Shown here: positions 1 through 7,463 of the stretch, in pieces
How the letters are laid out: each line of letters opens with the position of its first letter
Numbering within the stretch: the stretch's first letter is position 1
DNA from: Pontivivens nitratireducens
GTDB taxonomy: Bacteria; Pseudomonadota; Alphaproteobacteria; Rhodobacterales; Rhodobacteraceae
Direction of reading: 5' to 3'
DNA: 46,460 nucleotides
Assembly (NCBI RefSeq): GCF_014235845.1
Contig: NZ_JACJUQ010000018.1
Span: forward strand, 1-46,460
Made by a program: the position numbers and the translations under genes
Notes under the pieces: model-generated
What the model was told of the DNA's origin: nothing
Databases searched by the model: none
The model's input: the letters and a program-made list of their open reading frames with translations, nothing else

Positions 1-87
1 TTGTCGCTGCCGTTTGGCGGACGGCCTACCTTGGGCGGAAAGGATATATCCCCACGTAGCGCCGGATTTCGAAAACTTTGGGTCCAT
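1..87 (-). CDS. Possible start of a gene running off the left edge
   Basis: An ATG at 87 on the minus strand is preceded by a strong Shine-Dalgarno stretch (AGGAGGAAG, about 10 nt upstream), and the frame stays open for 29 codons to the window edge. The peptide begins MDPKFSKSG and becomes basic. I do not recognise it. The good ribosome site is the only support; it could equally be a remnant. Confidence 0.3.
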   Translation of the reverse strand, partial: MDPKFSKSGATWGYILSAQGRPSAKRQRQ

Positions 88-307
88 TTAAGGTCTTCCT
101 CCTCTTAATCGTTCTTAGAAGCGGGAGGACTAGATCACGATCCAGCTTGCCGATTGATTGCCTCCGGCTAGGCTCACCCCTCTCCGCGGAACCATCTTCT
201 TATCTGACCTAGTAGGCCAGATTCACAGAGCCAAACGCGACTATGCGCCGGCTTCGAACCTCGTGAGATTGAGGTCTCGGCCCTAGCTTGCTTGTCTCTT
301 GCAGACG
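88..307. other. Intergenic stretch without recognisable gene
   Basis: No frame shows a recognisable protein on either strand and I see no RNA gene. The A/T-rich 88-120 part carries the ribosome site of the left-edge reading frame. Confidence 0.4.
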
Positions 308-412
308 CTACTGAAGCAGGACGTGCATCCGTTTCAGATCGCTTTCGCTCAGCTTGCCTTCGCCGACAAGGGCAATCATCTCGTCATGATCAGCCAGTGT
401 CTTGGTTAACAT
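308..412 (-). CDS. 34-aa small ORF overlapping the tail of the broken CDF gene
   Basis: A short frame (MLTKTLADHDEMIALVGEGK and onward, ending VLLQ) starts inside the last codons of the CDF remnant and overlaps it in another frame, an arrangement typical of translationally coupled genes. It is acidic, predicted helical, and has no signal peptide or cysteine. I do not recognise the family. It could be a genuine small partner of the exporter or the beginning of a gene that has been cut. Confidence 0.3.
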   Translation of the reverse strand: MLTKTLADHDEMIALVGEGKLSESDLKRMHVLLQ

Positions 413-973
413 GGTTTTTCTCGTCTTCTTCCGGCCTGCCGTGACCGTAAAGGTCGGCGTTCTCATGGGCTCGGTCTTCGTGCTCAAATTCCAAACTCGA
501 ATGACCGATGCTAAAATCGTCCTTCAGCCGGTCCTTGACTGCCGTCTTGATATTTTCGATTTAACGCCAGCCGTCCGCTGTCAGCACGATGTGGCAGTCC
601 AAAGCCGCCTTGTGCTCCTGCATCTGCCACAGATGGGCGGGTCGATCATGCGCATGCCACCCTCGTAGATCAGGTAGAAGCCGAGCAGGATAAGGGTCGT
701 GTAGTTGATGAGCGCTGCGACAATTTCTATCCGCCCATAGCCGAAGGTCATGCGCGCGTCCGCAGGCCGCCGCGCGATTTTCCGAGCGGCAAAGGTGATC
801 ACCAACGATGCCATATCCGAGAAATTGTGCAGAGCATCCGCGATCAGTGCGAGGCTGCCGGATAGGATGCCGCCGACAATCTGCGCGACGGTCAGAAGAC
901 CGTTGGCCCAGATGGAGATGGAGACTCGACGGTCGCCGGACTCGAGGTCGATATGGGCGTGATCGTGGGCCAT
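390..973 (-). pseudogene. CDF (CzcD-type) cation efflux protein, internally deleted
   Basis: The first ~120 residues are a clear cation diffusion facilitator N-terminus (MAHDHAHIDLES start, TM2 zinc site in ALIADALHNFSD, then MTFGYGRIEIVAALIN). After EGGMRMIDPP the frame is lost. Matching C-terminal cytoplasmic-domain sequence (HLWQMQEHKAALDCHIVLTA) resumes at once in another frame, followed by an in-frame TAA at 561-563 and then further CDF tail to 390. TM4-TM6, roughly 100 residues, are missing. The pattern is an internal deletion plus a later stop, so the exporter is almost certainly dead. Intact relatives are about 300 aa Zn/Cd/Co proton antiporters of the inner membrane. Confidence 0.8.
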
Positions 974-1106
974 CAGGCAACTTCCTATCTGTTCGGCAGA
1001 TCAAAACGCGGTCAAGCGCCGCGTTTTGACTTCCTTTCAACATGTGCAGCCAGACCGGACTTATTCGCAACAGGTTCGGTCACTCGGGATCCCATGTGCC
1101 ATTGGG

Positions 1107-1541
1107 TCAGCAGCAGCCAGAACTCTTCTCTGGCTGCGACACTTCCTGCACCAATTCGGCTGTTTCCGCGCCGTCGGCTTCCCGTGCCACGTCCGCTTGA
1201 GCCACGATCCCACAGCATTTGCCGCTTTCGTCTGTAACCACGCTGCGGCGCACCTGTTTTTCTTCCATCTTGCTGCAACAGCTTTTAACGTCCTCATCAG
1301 GTGAGACTGTCAGGAGGTCATCCGACATGACGTCAGAAACCGGCGTGTCGGCTGCCTTTCCCTCTGCGACGGCACCACAGCAGATGTCGCGGTCCGTAAT
1401 GATGCCGACCGGCTCACCGGCGTCATTGATCACGGGAATCGCGCCGACCGACTTTTCATCCATCAGCTTTGCGGCCTCCTGAATCGTAGTGTCGGTACTA
1501 CAACATGTTGGATTGCTGGTCATGATTTCGTGAACTTGCAT
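1107..1541 (-). CDS. CBS-domain-pair protein with five Cys-Cys pairs
   Basis: 144 aa. Two CBS domains in tandem (about 1-60 and 68-125; signatures VGAIPVIND..GIITDRD and VRRSVVTDE..GIVAQADV). CBS pairs bind adenosyl ligands and usually regulate a partner. All ten cysteines come as vicinal pairs at 13-14, 54-55, 88-89, 109-110 and 143-144, the last two being the C-terminus. Vicinal cysteines suggest thiophilic metal or redox binding, which fits the neighbouring exporters. The ATG at 1541 is chosen over an upstream start because AAGGAGT lies just before it and the CBS fold begins there. A MerR-type promoter about 210 nt upstream points at this gene. Confidence 0.85.
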   Translation of the reverse strand: MQVHEIMTSNPTCCSTDTTIQEAAKLMDEKSVGAIPVINDAGEPVGIITDRDICCGAVAEGKAADTPVSDVMSDDLLTVSPDEDVKSCCSKMEEKQVRRSVVTDESGKCCGIVAQADVAREADGAETAELVQEVSQPEKSSGCC

Positions 1542-2020
1542 GATCTTACTCCTTGTTTTGGTTACTAGGGTGGAAACCGAAAGACGGGTGTTCAAGTTCC
1601 TTTCAGCGCGCTGAGTGGCGAGTTTTCGCGCGAGCCGTGCAGCAGCCACAATTTGGATAATTCAGTACTTGGAGCGCTGGTTTCTCTTCGGTCCAGGTCG
1701 GAAAAGGTCGGCAAGGGACATCAGGTATCTCCTCGAATCGCTTCCAAGGAAATGTAGTTACTACAGTTACTGTAGCTTCAAGCCACAAGTCTGTCCGGGT
1801 AGACGCGGTTGGAAACCTTCCCGAACAAATCGTTAACCTAGCTGCCCCTAGTCAGGACCCCACTACAGCTCGGCTTCGTTCCGAGGATGGGTGTTACTGG
1901 CATGAGCACAGCGGTCCAGCAAAAACGACACTGGTGCCGCTCTGCTCAATAGGTGGCAACCCGATCTGCACTACGCGTTCGGCGTGAGATATTGACCAGT
2001 GCAAACTGGGTGGGCGTAGA
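1542..2020. other. Intergenic region with MerR-type promoter and a 19-codon ORF
   Basis: No normal-length gene is visible. On the minus strand a 19-codon ORF (1662-1721, MSLADLFRPGPKR..) has a good ribosome site (GAGGAGA, about 6 nt upstream) and may be a gene remnant. Upstream of it lies the MerR-type promoter annotated separately. The rest, up to the end of the L,D-transpeptidase gene at 2021, shows nothing I can name. Confidence 0.5.
1751..1781 (-). promoter_or_regulatory. MerR-type promoter/operator (19-bp spacer)
   Basis: Reading leftward: -35 TTGAAG (1776-1781), a 19-bp spacer, -10 TACATT (1751-1756). The dyad CTACAGT-A-ACTGTAG (1761-1775) sits in the spacer. A long spacer with a centred dyad is the hallmark of MerR-family metal-responsive promoters (CueR, ZntR, CadR type). 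It would drive the 19-codon ORF and the CBS gene. No merR gene is visible in the window. Confidence 0.65.
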
Positions 2021-2689
2021 TCACGTTCGCGGGGTCACGCTTTCTTCTGCCGAATACAGGAACGCCGTCGAACCAGTTTTGACGTTCGGGTATAGATGGT
2101 TGATATGTGCCATGACCATGCGGACACACCCCGAACTCGCGCGCCCGCCGATGCTTCTTGGTTCGGGCGTCCCGTGAATGCGTAGATAGGTGTCTCGGTT
2201 GCCTTCAAAAAGGTAAAGCGCCCGCGAACCAAGAGGGTTTTCTGGGCCAGGGTCAACACCGTCGGCAACCGGGCCATAGAGCTCGGGATCGCGTGCGATC
2301 ATGTTTTGGGTCGGCGTCCAGTTTGGCCATTCCACTTTTCGCTGGATCGTATACGTGCCGGGCTCGTACAGGTTACCACGGGCGATCGCCACACCGTAAC
2401 GCATCGCAGTTCCCCCTTCTTCGATGTGATAGATGTAGCGCGCTACGGCATCGACGTGGACGTCTCCCGGAACAAGCCCGTCCTTAGCGTCCACCCGCTG
2501 GGGCAAAAAGCGCGGGTGCAGGCCCCACGGGTTTGACGTAGTTGGATCAAAAGCGGGAGGTGTGACCTGCGCGTCCCAGGCGGCCTTCTCCTCCTTGGTG
2601 GGCCGGGTGGCTGCCAGTAGCGGGCCAGCGATTGGAGTAGAAAACAGCGCACCGCTGGTCTGGAGAAAATGTCGTCTTGTCAGCATCAT
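2021..2689 (-). CDS. L,D-transpeptidase (YkuD family), exported
   Basis: 222 aa. The N-terminus has a Tat-like signal (LTRRHFLQTSGALFSTP, RR followed by a hydrophobic stretch). The C-terminal half holds the YkuD catalytic signature: HGTPEP at 172 and SSGCVRM with nucleophile Cys188. Such enzymes form 3-3 cross-links in peptidoglycan or attach proteins to it in the periplasm. The ATG at 2689 has AAGGAG upstream; the next codon is also ATG. The family is of the ErfK/YbiS kind with a TIQRKVEWPNWTPT segment. A MerR-like site about 120 nt upstream suggests induction by metal. Function is firm; physiological role is inferred. Confidence 0.9.
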   Translation of the reverse strand: MMLTRRHFLQTSGALFSTPIAGPLLAATRPTKEEKAAWDAQVTPPAFDPTTSNPWGLHPRFLPQRVDAKDGLVPGDVHVDAVARYIYHIEEGGTAMRYGVAIARGNLYEPGTYTIQRKVEWPNWTPTQNMIARDPELYGPVADGVDPGPENPLGSRALYLFEGNRDTYLRIHGTPEPRSIGGRASSGCVRMVMAHINHLYPNVKTGSTAFLYSAEESVTPRT

Positions 2690-3091
2690 TCTTACTCCTT
2701 CAACGTTAGGTAGGCAAACTAAGCTTAAACAAGGCCACTCTGCCGTTCAGTAAGGAAAGCCTGAAGCAGTATGGCCTGTTTGACTCGAATGCCGTTCTTC
2801 GTCTGCGGCCCTAACTCCTAAAGCTACTGTAGGTTCAAGAGAAATATTGAGGTCGAACCGGGGCTTTCGTGTTCTTACTTAGACAAGAACAGACCAGTCC
2901 GCCAGCAATTCGGTCGTGGCCCGTCACCGCAGGACTATCCGGTATTCTGGGTGCGGGGCCGATGTTCGCCATTGGTTGAAAAAACCTTCGCGGTAACATC
3001 TCGACTGTGTCTCACGTCGAAAGAACTACATCTAAAGAACGACCAAACCGGAGCGATGTAACGACCTGGCCGAAGGCCACGACATCTTGAA
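2690..3091. other. Intergenic region with a second MerR-like site
   Basis: No gene recognised on either strand. The only structured element is the MerR-like dyad at 2808-2838. The 2840-3091 part up to the ArsR stop codon shows no convincing frame. Confidence 0.5.
2808..2838 (-). promoter_or_regulatory. MerR-like promoter upstream of the L,D-transpeptidase
   Basis: Reading leftward: -35 TTGAAC (2833-2838), a 19-bp spacer holding the imperfect dyad CCTACAG-TAG-CTTTAGG (2817-2833), and a weak -10 TAGGGC (2808-2813). It shares TTGAA(G/C)CTACAGTA with the site at 1751-1781, so the same regulator may bind both. Confidence 0.5.
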
Positions 3092-3436
3092 TCACGTCTC
3101 GCGATAGTTGTCACAAGCCTCAACCCCTTCTGCGACGACATCAAGAAGAGCATCTACATCGCTCAATAGCGTTGTGATACGTGAATTGCTGATACGGTAG
3201 CGAACAAACCGTCCATCTCGATCGCTGGCGACAAGCCCGCACTCCAGCAGGCATCGCAAATGATTGGAGATATTGGGCTGCGTTAGTCCCGTGTGCGCGA
3301 CGAGCTCCTGAACGACGAACGGACTTTTTGCCAAGGCGTCCAGAATCGTCAAACGACTGGTATCTGCGAAGCCGCGAAGCAATTTCGCGCGCTGTTCAAT
3401 AGTGGTGGTCTTGTCTTCCATAACGATTTGCGCCAT
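3092..3436 (-). CDS. ArsR/SmtB metal-sensing repressor, CmtR-like
   Basis: 114 aa winged-helix ArsR protein (LTQPNISNHLRCLLECGLVA recognition helix, DGRFVRYRIS wing). Cysteines at 62 and 66 in the recognition helix, plus Cys108 near the C-terminus, reproduce the layout known for CmtR Cd/Pb sensors, so the ligand is inferred to be Cd or Pb. It is divergent from the HMA-CDF exporter across a short AT-rich interval with dyads. Start choice is uncertain: ATG 3436 overlaps one dyad, whereas ATG 3421 (MEDKTTT) would leave it fully upstream. It likely represses both itself and the exporter operon. Confidence 0.9.
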   Translation of the reverse strand: MAQIVMEDKTTTIEQRAKLLRGFADTSRLTILDALAKSPFVVQELVAHTGLTQPNISNHLRCLLECGLVASDRDGRFVRYRISNSRITTLLSDVDALLDVVAEGVEACDNYRET

Positions 3437-3454
3437 ATCATTTCTCGCTGATAT
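3435..3454. promoter_or_regulatory. Dyad ATATCA-N8-TGATAT (probable ArsR site 1)
   Basis: Inverted repeat ATATCA TTTCTCGC TGATAT between the divergent arsR and CDF genes. The same half-sites and spacing recur at 9408-9427 before the ccmG operon, including an identical CGCTGATAT stretch. Confidence 0.55.
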
Positions 3455-3468
3455 ATAGAATCTTCTAT
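3455..3468. promoter_or_regulatory. Dyad ATAGAA-TC-TTCTAT (probable ArsR operator)
   Basis: Perfect 6-2-6 inverted repeat immediately downstream of the first dyad and 26 nt before the CDF start codon. AT-rich imperfect dyads of this size are usual ArsR/SmtB operators. Which of the two dyads is the true operator cannot be decided from sequence. Confidence 0.5.
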
Positions 3469-3493
3469 CCACTTTAGCAGGAAAGCCGCGATC

Positions 3494-4342
3494 ATGGCCA
3501 ACACAGACAACGAGATAGCAGATGCGCCATTGTTTCGATACCGGGTTTCCGGCATGGATTGCGCGAAGGATGCTGCACAGATCGAGCGGGCGGCACAGTC
3601 GGCCGGGGTAGCGCCCGGCGATGTGAAAGTGTCGGCCGCAACCCACATCATGACACTGGCTGCACCCGAAGGGCGCCTGCCGGACATCGAAAAGGCCGTT
3701 GCGGTGACCGGCTACGGCTTCGACCGGATCGAGGGCGATGGAGACATTCCGCCGAATCCCGCCCATCAGGACCCGGCCTACCGACGCGCGCTCTGGATCG
3801 TCGTGATCCTGAACGTGGGCTACGGTGTCGTTGAAATGATCGGCGGGTTCATCGCCGGGTCACAGGCCGTGAAGGCCGATGCGCTCGATTTCATCGGCGA
3901 CGGCGCGATCACCTTCCTTGGCCTGCTGGCCATCGGCTGGAGCCTCGCCTGGCGGGCACGGTCGGCCTTGATCCAGGGCATCTTCCTCGGGCTCCTCGGT
4001 CTCGGCGTCCTCGGCACGACCATCGTCCGGGTCTTCGAACGGACGACGCCGGATGCGGGTCTCATGGGCCTGCTTGGCATGATTGCCCTTGTCGTCAACG
4101 TCATCTCCGTTCTGCCGCTGCTGCCGTTCCGCAAGGGCGACGCGAACATGCGGGCCGTCTGGCTTTTCTCTCGCAACGACGCCATCGGCAATGCGGCGGT
4201 TGTCGTTGCCGCCGGTCTTGTGGCCTGGCTGGGCAGCGCGTGGCCCGACCTTATCGTTGCCTTCGGTATCGCCGGGCTATTCCTGCACTCGTCCTGGGCG
4301 ATCATTCGCGATGCGCGGGCCGATCTGAAGACGACTGCATGA
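3494..4342 (+). CDS. HMA-domain cation diffusion facilitator (metal exporter)
   Basis: 282 aa. Residues ~14-80 form a heavy-metal-associated-like domain with GMDC at 20-23; it has a single cysteine (GMDCAKDA), not the usual CxxC. Residues ~95-275 form the CDF membrane core of about six helices. The TM2 site reads DFIGD (DxxxD rather than HxxxD) and the TM5 site reads SRNDAIGN, so the metal ligands differ from classic zinc CDFs. There is no C-terminal cytoplasmic domain. Divergent ArsR control and the ATGA overlap with lspA make this a metal-resistance operon. Substrate (Cd, Pb, Zn or other) is not determined. Confidence 0.85.
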   Translation: MANTDNEIADAPLFRYRVSGMDCAKDAAQIERAAQSAGVAPGDVKVSAATHIMTLAAPEGRLPDIEKAVAVTGYGFDRIEGDGDIPPNPAHQDPAYRRALWIVVILNVGYGVVEMIGGFIAGSQAVKADALDFIGDGAITFLGLLAIGWSLAWRARSALIQGIFLGLLGLGVLGTTIVRVFERTTPDAGLMGLLGMIALVVNVISVLPLLPFRKGDANMRAVWLFSRNDAIGNAAVVVAAGLVAWLGSAWPDLIVAFGIAGLFLHSSWAIIRDARADLKTTA

Positions 4343-4839
4343 ACAGCCGCGTTCTAGGCGGAGTTTGCGCCATCTCGGCGTTCGCCCTCGATCAGGGCAC
4401 CAAGGCGCTTGCCCTGAACACACCTGCGCTTGAGGGCGGCGTCGAGGTTCTACCCTTTCTCAATCTCGTGCGGGTTCTGAACGATGGAGTCAGCTTCGGT
4501 ATGCTGGGCGGGATCGTGCCTTGGTGGGGTCTCATCGCGCTTGCTGGCGTGATCGTGTTATGGCTGCTGATCTGGTTGTGGCGCGCGCCGGACAGGCTGA
4601 CGGCTGCCGCTCTCGGTCTGATCATCGGCGGCGCACTCGGCAATGTCCTCGACCGGCTGCGTTATCAGGCCGTCCCAGACTTTCTGGATTTCCATTACGG
4701 AACATACCACTGGCCGTCCTTCAATCTTGCGGATGTGGCGATTTTCTGCGGCGCGGCCCTACTGTTCTGGGACAGCTTCCGCTCTGCGACGGACAAGCCT
4801 GGTCAGGGTCAACGCAAGGAAAACACAACGGGGGTGTAA
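4339..4839 (+). CDS. lspA: Lipoprotein signal peptidase
   Basis: 166 aa, four membrane helices. Signal peptidase II motifs are all present: DQGTK at 18-22, NDGVSFG at 48-54, GNVLDR (catalytic Asp105) and FNLAD (catalytic Asp132). The enzyme cleaves prolipoprotein signal peptides in the inner membrane. The start ATG overlaps the CDF stop (ATGA), so the two are co-translated. Extra lspA copies joined to metal exporters are known from lead/cadmium resistance operons (PbrC type), and this copy is probably such a dedicated one, not the housekeeping gene. Confidence 0.93.
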   Translation: MNSRVLGGVCAISAFALDQGTKALALNTPALEGGVEVLPFLNLVRVLNDGVSFGMLGGIVPWWGLIALAGVIVLWLLIWLWRAPDRLTAAALGLIIGGALGNVLDRLRYQAVPDFLDFHYGTYHWPSFNLADVAIFCGAALLFWDSFRSATDKPGQGQRKENTTGV

Positions 4840-4842
4840 CCC

Positions 4843-6090
4843 ATGTTCGGCATACCATCTGCGAAAGGCTTTGACAGCACACTTGCCCTGCTGCGCAACC
4901 CATATGGGTTCATTTCGGAGACCTGCCGCGCACTCGACACAGACCTGTTCGAAACCCGCATCCTCCTTCAAGAGACGATCTGCATGACCGGCGCGGCGAC
5001 GGCAGAAGCCTTCTATCGGGAAGACCGGCTGATCCGCGCAGGCTCGATGCCAGGCCGCATACAGAAGTCCCTGCTGGGAGAAGGCGGCGTTCAGGGATTG
5101 GACGGCGCTGCCCACCAGCACCGCAAGAAGATGTTCATGTCACTCATGGGGACCGAGCGGATCGCCGCGCTTGAGGGCACGTCGCTTCACATGTTGGACA
5201 ACTATGCGCCGGACTGGGAGGCGAGGAACGAGGTCGTCCTCTATGACGAAGTGCGCGAAATGCTCACAAGAGCTGCCTGCGCCTGGGCCGGGGTGCCGCT
5301 TAATGAAGCTGAGGTGGCGACCCGAACGGCGCAGCTTACAGCGCTTTTTCAGGACGCCGGGGCCCTTGGCCCCAAACACTGGCGCGCGCGTCTGGCGCGC
5401 CACCGCCTGGAAAAATGGGCAGCACGGCTAATCCAACAGGTCCGCGATGGTGAGCTTCAGCCGACGCAGGAAAGTGCCCTTCATATCATCGCGACATGGC
5501 GCGATCTCGATGGGGAGTTGTTGACCCCCAGGGTGGCCGCCGTAGAGCTGTTGAATGTCCTGCGCCCGACCGTCGCGGTATCCGTGTTCATAGTTCAGGC
5601 GGCGCATGCTTTACATCGGCATCCCGAGTGGCGGCAAAAGCTGAAGGACGACGAGGGACAGCTCGAACCTTTCGTGCAAGAGGTCCGCCGTCTGTATCCG
5701 TTCTTTCCCGCGGTTGCGGCACGGGTGAAGAGCGATTTCGAGTGGCGCGGACATCGCTTTCCCAAAGGGTACAGGGTTCTGCTCGACCTCTACGGCACGA
5801 ATACCGACGCTCGTTCGTGGGACGCGCCGCAAGAGTTCCGGCCCGAGCGGTTTCACGATCGGGAGGTCACTCCCTACGAGTTCATTCCGCAGGGCGGTGG
5901 CGATCACCACAGGAACCACCGTTGTCCGGGCGAGTGGATCGCGATCAGCCAGATGAAGGCGTTTTGCAGTTTCTTCGTGAACGCCATCGACTACGAAGTG
6001 CCGGATCAGGATCTGGATCTGGAAACCGGAGAACTGCCGCCCATGCCCAAATCTCGGTTCATCATGCGTAACGTCAGGCCTCGGCAGTAG
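4843..6090 (+). CDS. Cytochrome P450 of the CYP152 peroxygenase type
   Basis: 415 aa. The I-helix region reads LLNVLRPTVAVSVF, with the Arg241-Pro242 pair that replaces the acid-alcohol pair in CYP152 fatty-acid peroxygenases and binds the substrate carboxylate. The heme loop GGGDHHRNHRCPGE carries the axial Cys361. The EVRRLYPF helix-K motif is present. Members use H2O2 to hydroxylate or decarboxylate fatty acids without a reductase. It starts 3 nt after lspA and so belongs to the metal operon. It may detoxify peroxide or modify lipids under stress (inference). It converges with, and overlaps by 17 nt, the next gene. Confidence 0.92.
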   Translation: MFGIPSAKGFDSTLALLRNPYGFISETCRALDTDLFETRILLQETICMTGAATAEAFYREDRLIRAGSMPGRIQKSLLGEGGVQGLDGAAHQHRKKMFMSLMGTERIAALEGTSLHMLDNYAPDWEARNEVVLYDEVREMLTRAACAWAGVPLNEAEVATRTAQLTALFQDAGALGPKHWRARLARHRLEKWAARLIQQVRDGELQPTQESALHIIATWRDLDGELLTPRVAAVELLNVLRPTVAVSVFIVQAAHALHRHPEWRQKLKDDEGQLEPFVQEVRRLYPFFPAVAARVKSDFEWRGHRFPKGYRVLLDLYGTNTDARSWDAPQEFRPERFHDREVTPYEFIPQGGGDHHRNHRCPGEWIAISQMKAFCSFFVNAIDYEVPDQDLDLETGELPPMPKSRFIMRNVRPRQ

Positions 6091-6733
6091 CTTCGCCCTC
6101 GTCCGGATCGACCGACCGCGCATCCTTCGTGGCCTCGAACGCCTCCCATGCAACGTAGGGCACGATCAGAAGCGCCGCCACCGGGTCGGCCCACCACCAG
6201 CCCATCCATTGCGTCAGACCGATCCCGGCCAACACCACGATCGTCTGATACTGGCAGATCATGGTGTCCTTGGCATCGTACTTCAGGGCGGGCGCATCGA
6301 GCCGCTTGCCGTAGCGATACTTGCCCCAGGCGAGGAACGGGTTGGCCACGAGCGAAGCACCCAGAATCGCGATACCCCACCAGTTGAAGCCCGGCGCCTT
6401 CTGCGAAATGAAGGCGGAGACCGCCTCGTAGAGGATCGCCGCGACGACGATCCAGAAGGCACAGGCAACCACGTAGAGCGCGACCTTCTTGCGGTGCAGG
6501 ACCGTGCGCTTGTCGGCACCGTCCACCTCACTCTTCAAGCGCCAGATCAGAGTCGCAGCCGAGGTGGCCTCGACCGTACTGTCGAGGCCCCAACTCACCA
6601 GCGCTGCGCTGCCGGTCAGAAGTCCCACGGTGACGGATACGACGACCTCGATGATGTTGTAGACGAGGCTGGCGATCTCGACCCGGATGCCGCGCGTCAG
6701 ATTGGCCTGCCGGTTATCTTGATGACTGCTCAT
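6074..6733 (-). CDS. CDF-superfamily cation transporter, short form
   Basis: 219 aa with about six membrane helices and no C-terminal cytoplasmic domain. CDF-like features: SWGLDSTVEATSA in TM2, the helix pair around KYDAKDTMICQYQT in TM5, and WADPVAALLIVPYVAWEA in TM6. The TM2 metal site would be D(S)TVE-like rather than HxxxD. Likely a divergent efflux transporter of the inner membrane. It is convergent with the P450 gene (tail overlap) and downstream of the methyltransferase gene on the same strand, 111 nt apart. Confidence 0.8.
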   Translation of the reverse strand: MSSHQDNRQANLTRGIRVEIASLVYNIIEVVVSVTVGLLTGSAALVSWGLDSTVEATSAATLIWRLKSEVDGADKRTVLHRKKVALYVVACAFWIVVAAILYEAVSAFISQKAPGFNWWGIAILGASLVANPFLAWGKYRYGKRLDAPALKYDAKDTMICQYQTIVVLAGIGLTQWMGWWWADPVAALLIVPYVAWEAFEATKDARSVDPDEGEATAEA

Positions 6734-6844
6734 AACATCTCATCACCGCAAAATTTTCGGCGAAAGTTCGAGGCGAGAATTGGCTACCTTGCCATCAGTT
6801 GCGCCACGGATCGAAAGCCGAGATTGTCCTGTTTCCAAGCTTCC

Positions 6845-7459
6845 TCAGTAGAGGCGAGCTTGTCCCTCATACATGAAAACCAAGGGCTTCGGACCTGTCG
6901 CGTAACCGGTGTTGAGCCGCTCCATGCGGAAGCCGCTTGTCTCGATCAAGTCGGCCGTCGGGCGGTCAAGATGGCAGTTCCCGGCGCAGTGTTTCCAGAC
7001 AGGCGTCAGCCAGCGTTGCCAGCGCCGGATACGGGGTCCGGGCGCCAGGCCATGCTCGACGAAGCGGAAGACGCCATCCGGCTTGAGAACGCGCCGGATC
7101 TCGGCGAGAGCCTTCTCCGGTTCCGAAACGCTGCAGAGTGTCCAGGTGGCGACGACGCAATCGACGCTGCGATCTTCGAGCGGCAATGCTTCGGCCACGC
7201 CCTCGATCATCTCGGCCGCGGGCATCAGTCCATGGGAGGTTTGCGCGGCCCGAGAGAGGAGTTCGGGCGACGGATCAATACCGATGATCTGGCGCACGGC
7301 CTCGGGGTAGAGCGCAATGTTCAGGCCCGAGCCGATTCCGATCTCCAGCACACGCCCATGCAGGCCGGAGATGGCGCGGCGCCGGTAGGGAAGAAGTTGA
7401 TCCTGGCCCATCGCCAGATGCGTCAGCCGAGGGAGGATATGTTTCTCGTACAGTCGCAT
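6845..7459 (-). CDS. Class I SAM-dependent methyltransferase
   Basis: 204 aa. Rossmann methyltransferase with motif I VLEIGIGSG at 37-45, GIDPSPELL acidic strand 2, and the WTLCSVSEPEKALAEIRRVL segment typical of the UbiE/COQ5-like Methyltransf_11 group. Substrate unknown; similar short proteins are often called phospholipid or small-molecule methyltransferases. The ATG at 7459 is preferred over an upstream TTG because it sits 4 nt after the ccdA stop. Last gene of the ccmG-tlpA-ccdA cluster. Confidence 0.85.
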   Translation of the reverse strand: MRLYEKHILPRLTHLAMGQDQLLPYRRRAISGLHGRVLEIGIGSGLNIALYPEAVRQIIGIDPSPELLSRAAQTSHGLMPAAEMIEGVAEALPLEDRSVDCVVATWTLCSVSEPEKALAEIRRVLKPDGVFRFVEHGLAPGPRIRRWQRWLTPVWKHCAGNCHLDRPTADLIETSGFRMERLNTGYATGPKPLVFMYEGQARLY

Positions 7460-7463
7460 CTGT

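Noticed and set aside
3055-3080. TGTAAC followed 16 nt later by ACGA near the ArsR stop
   Set aside because: The second element is not CGTC and there is no gene in the right direction.
6784-6870. 28-codon frame MRDKLASTEEAW.. overlapping the methyltransferase tail
   Set aside because: Plausible codon use, but no ribosome site and no known family; too weak to list as a gene.
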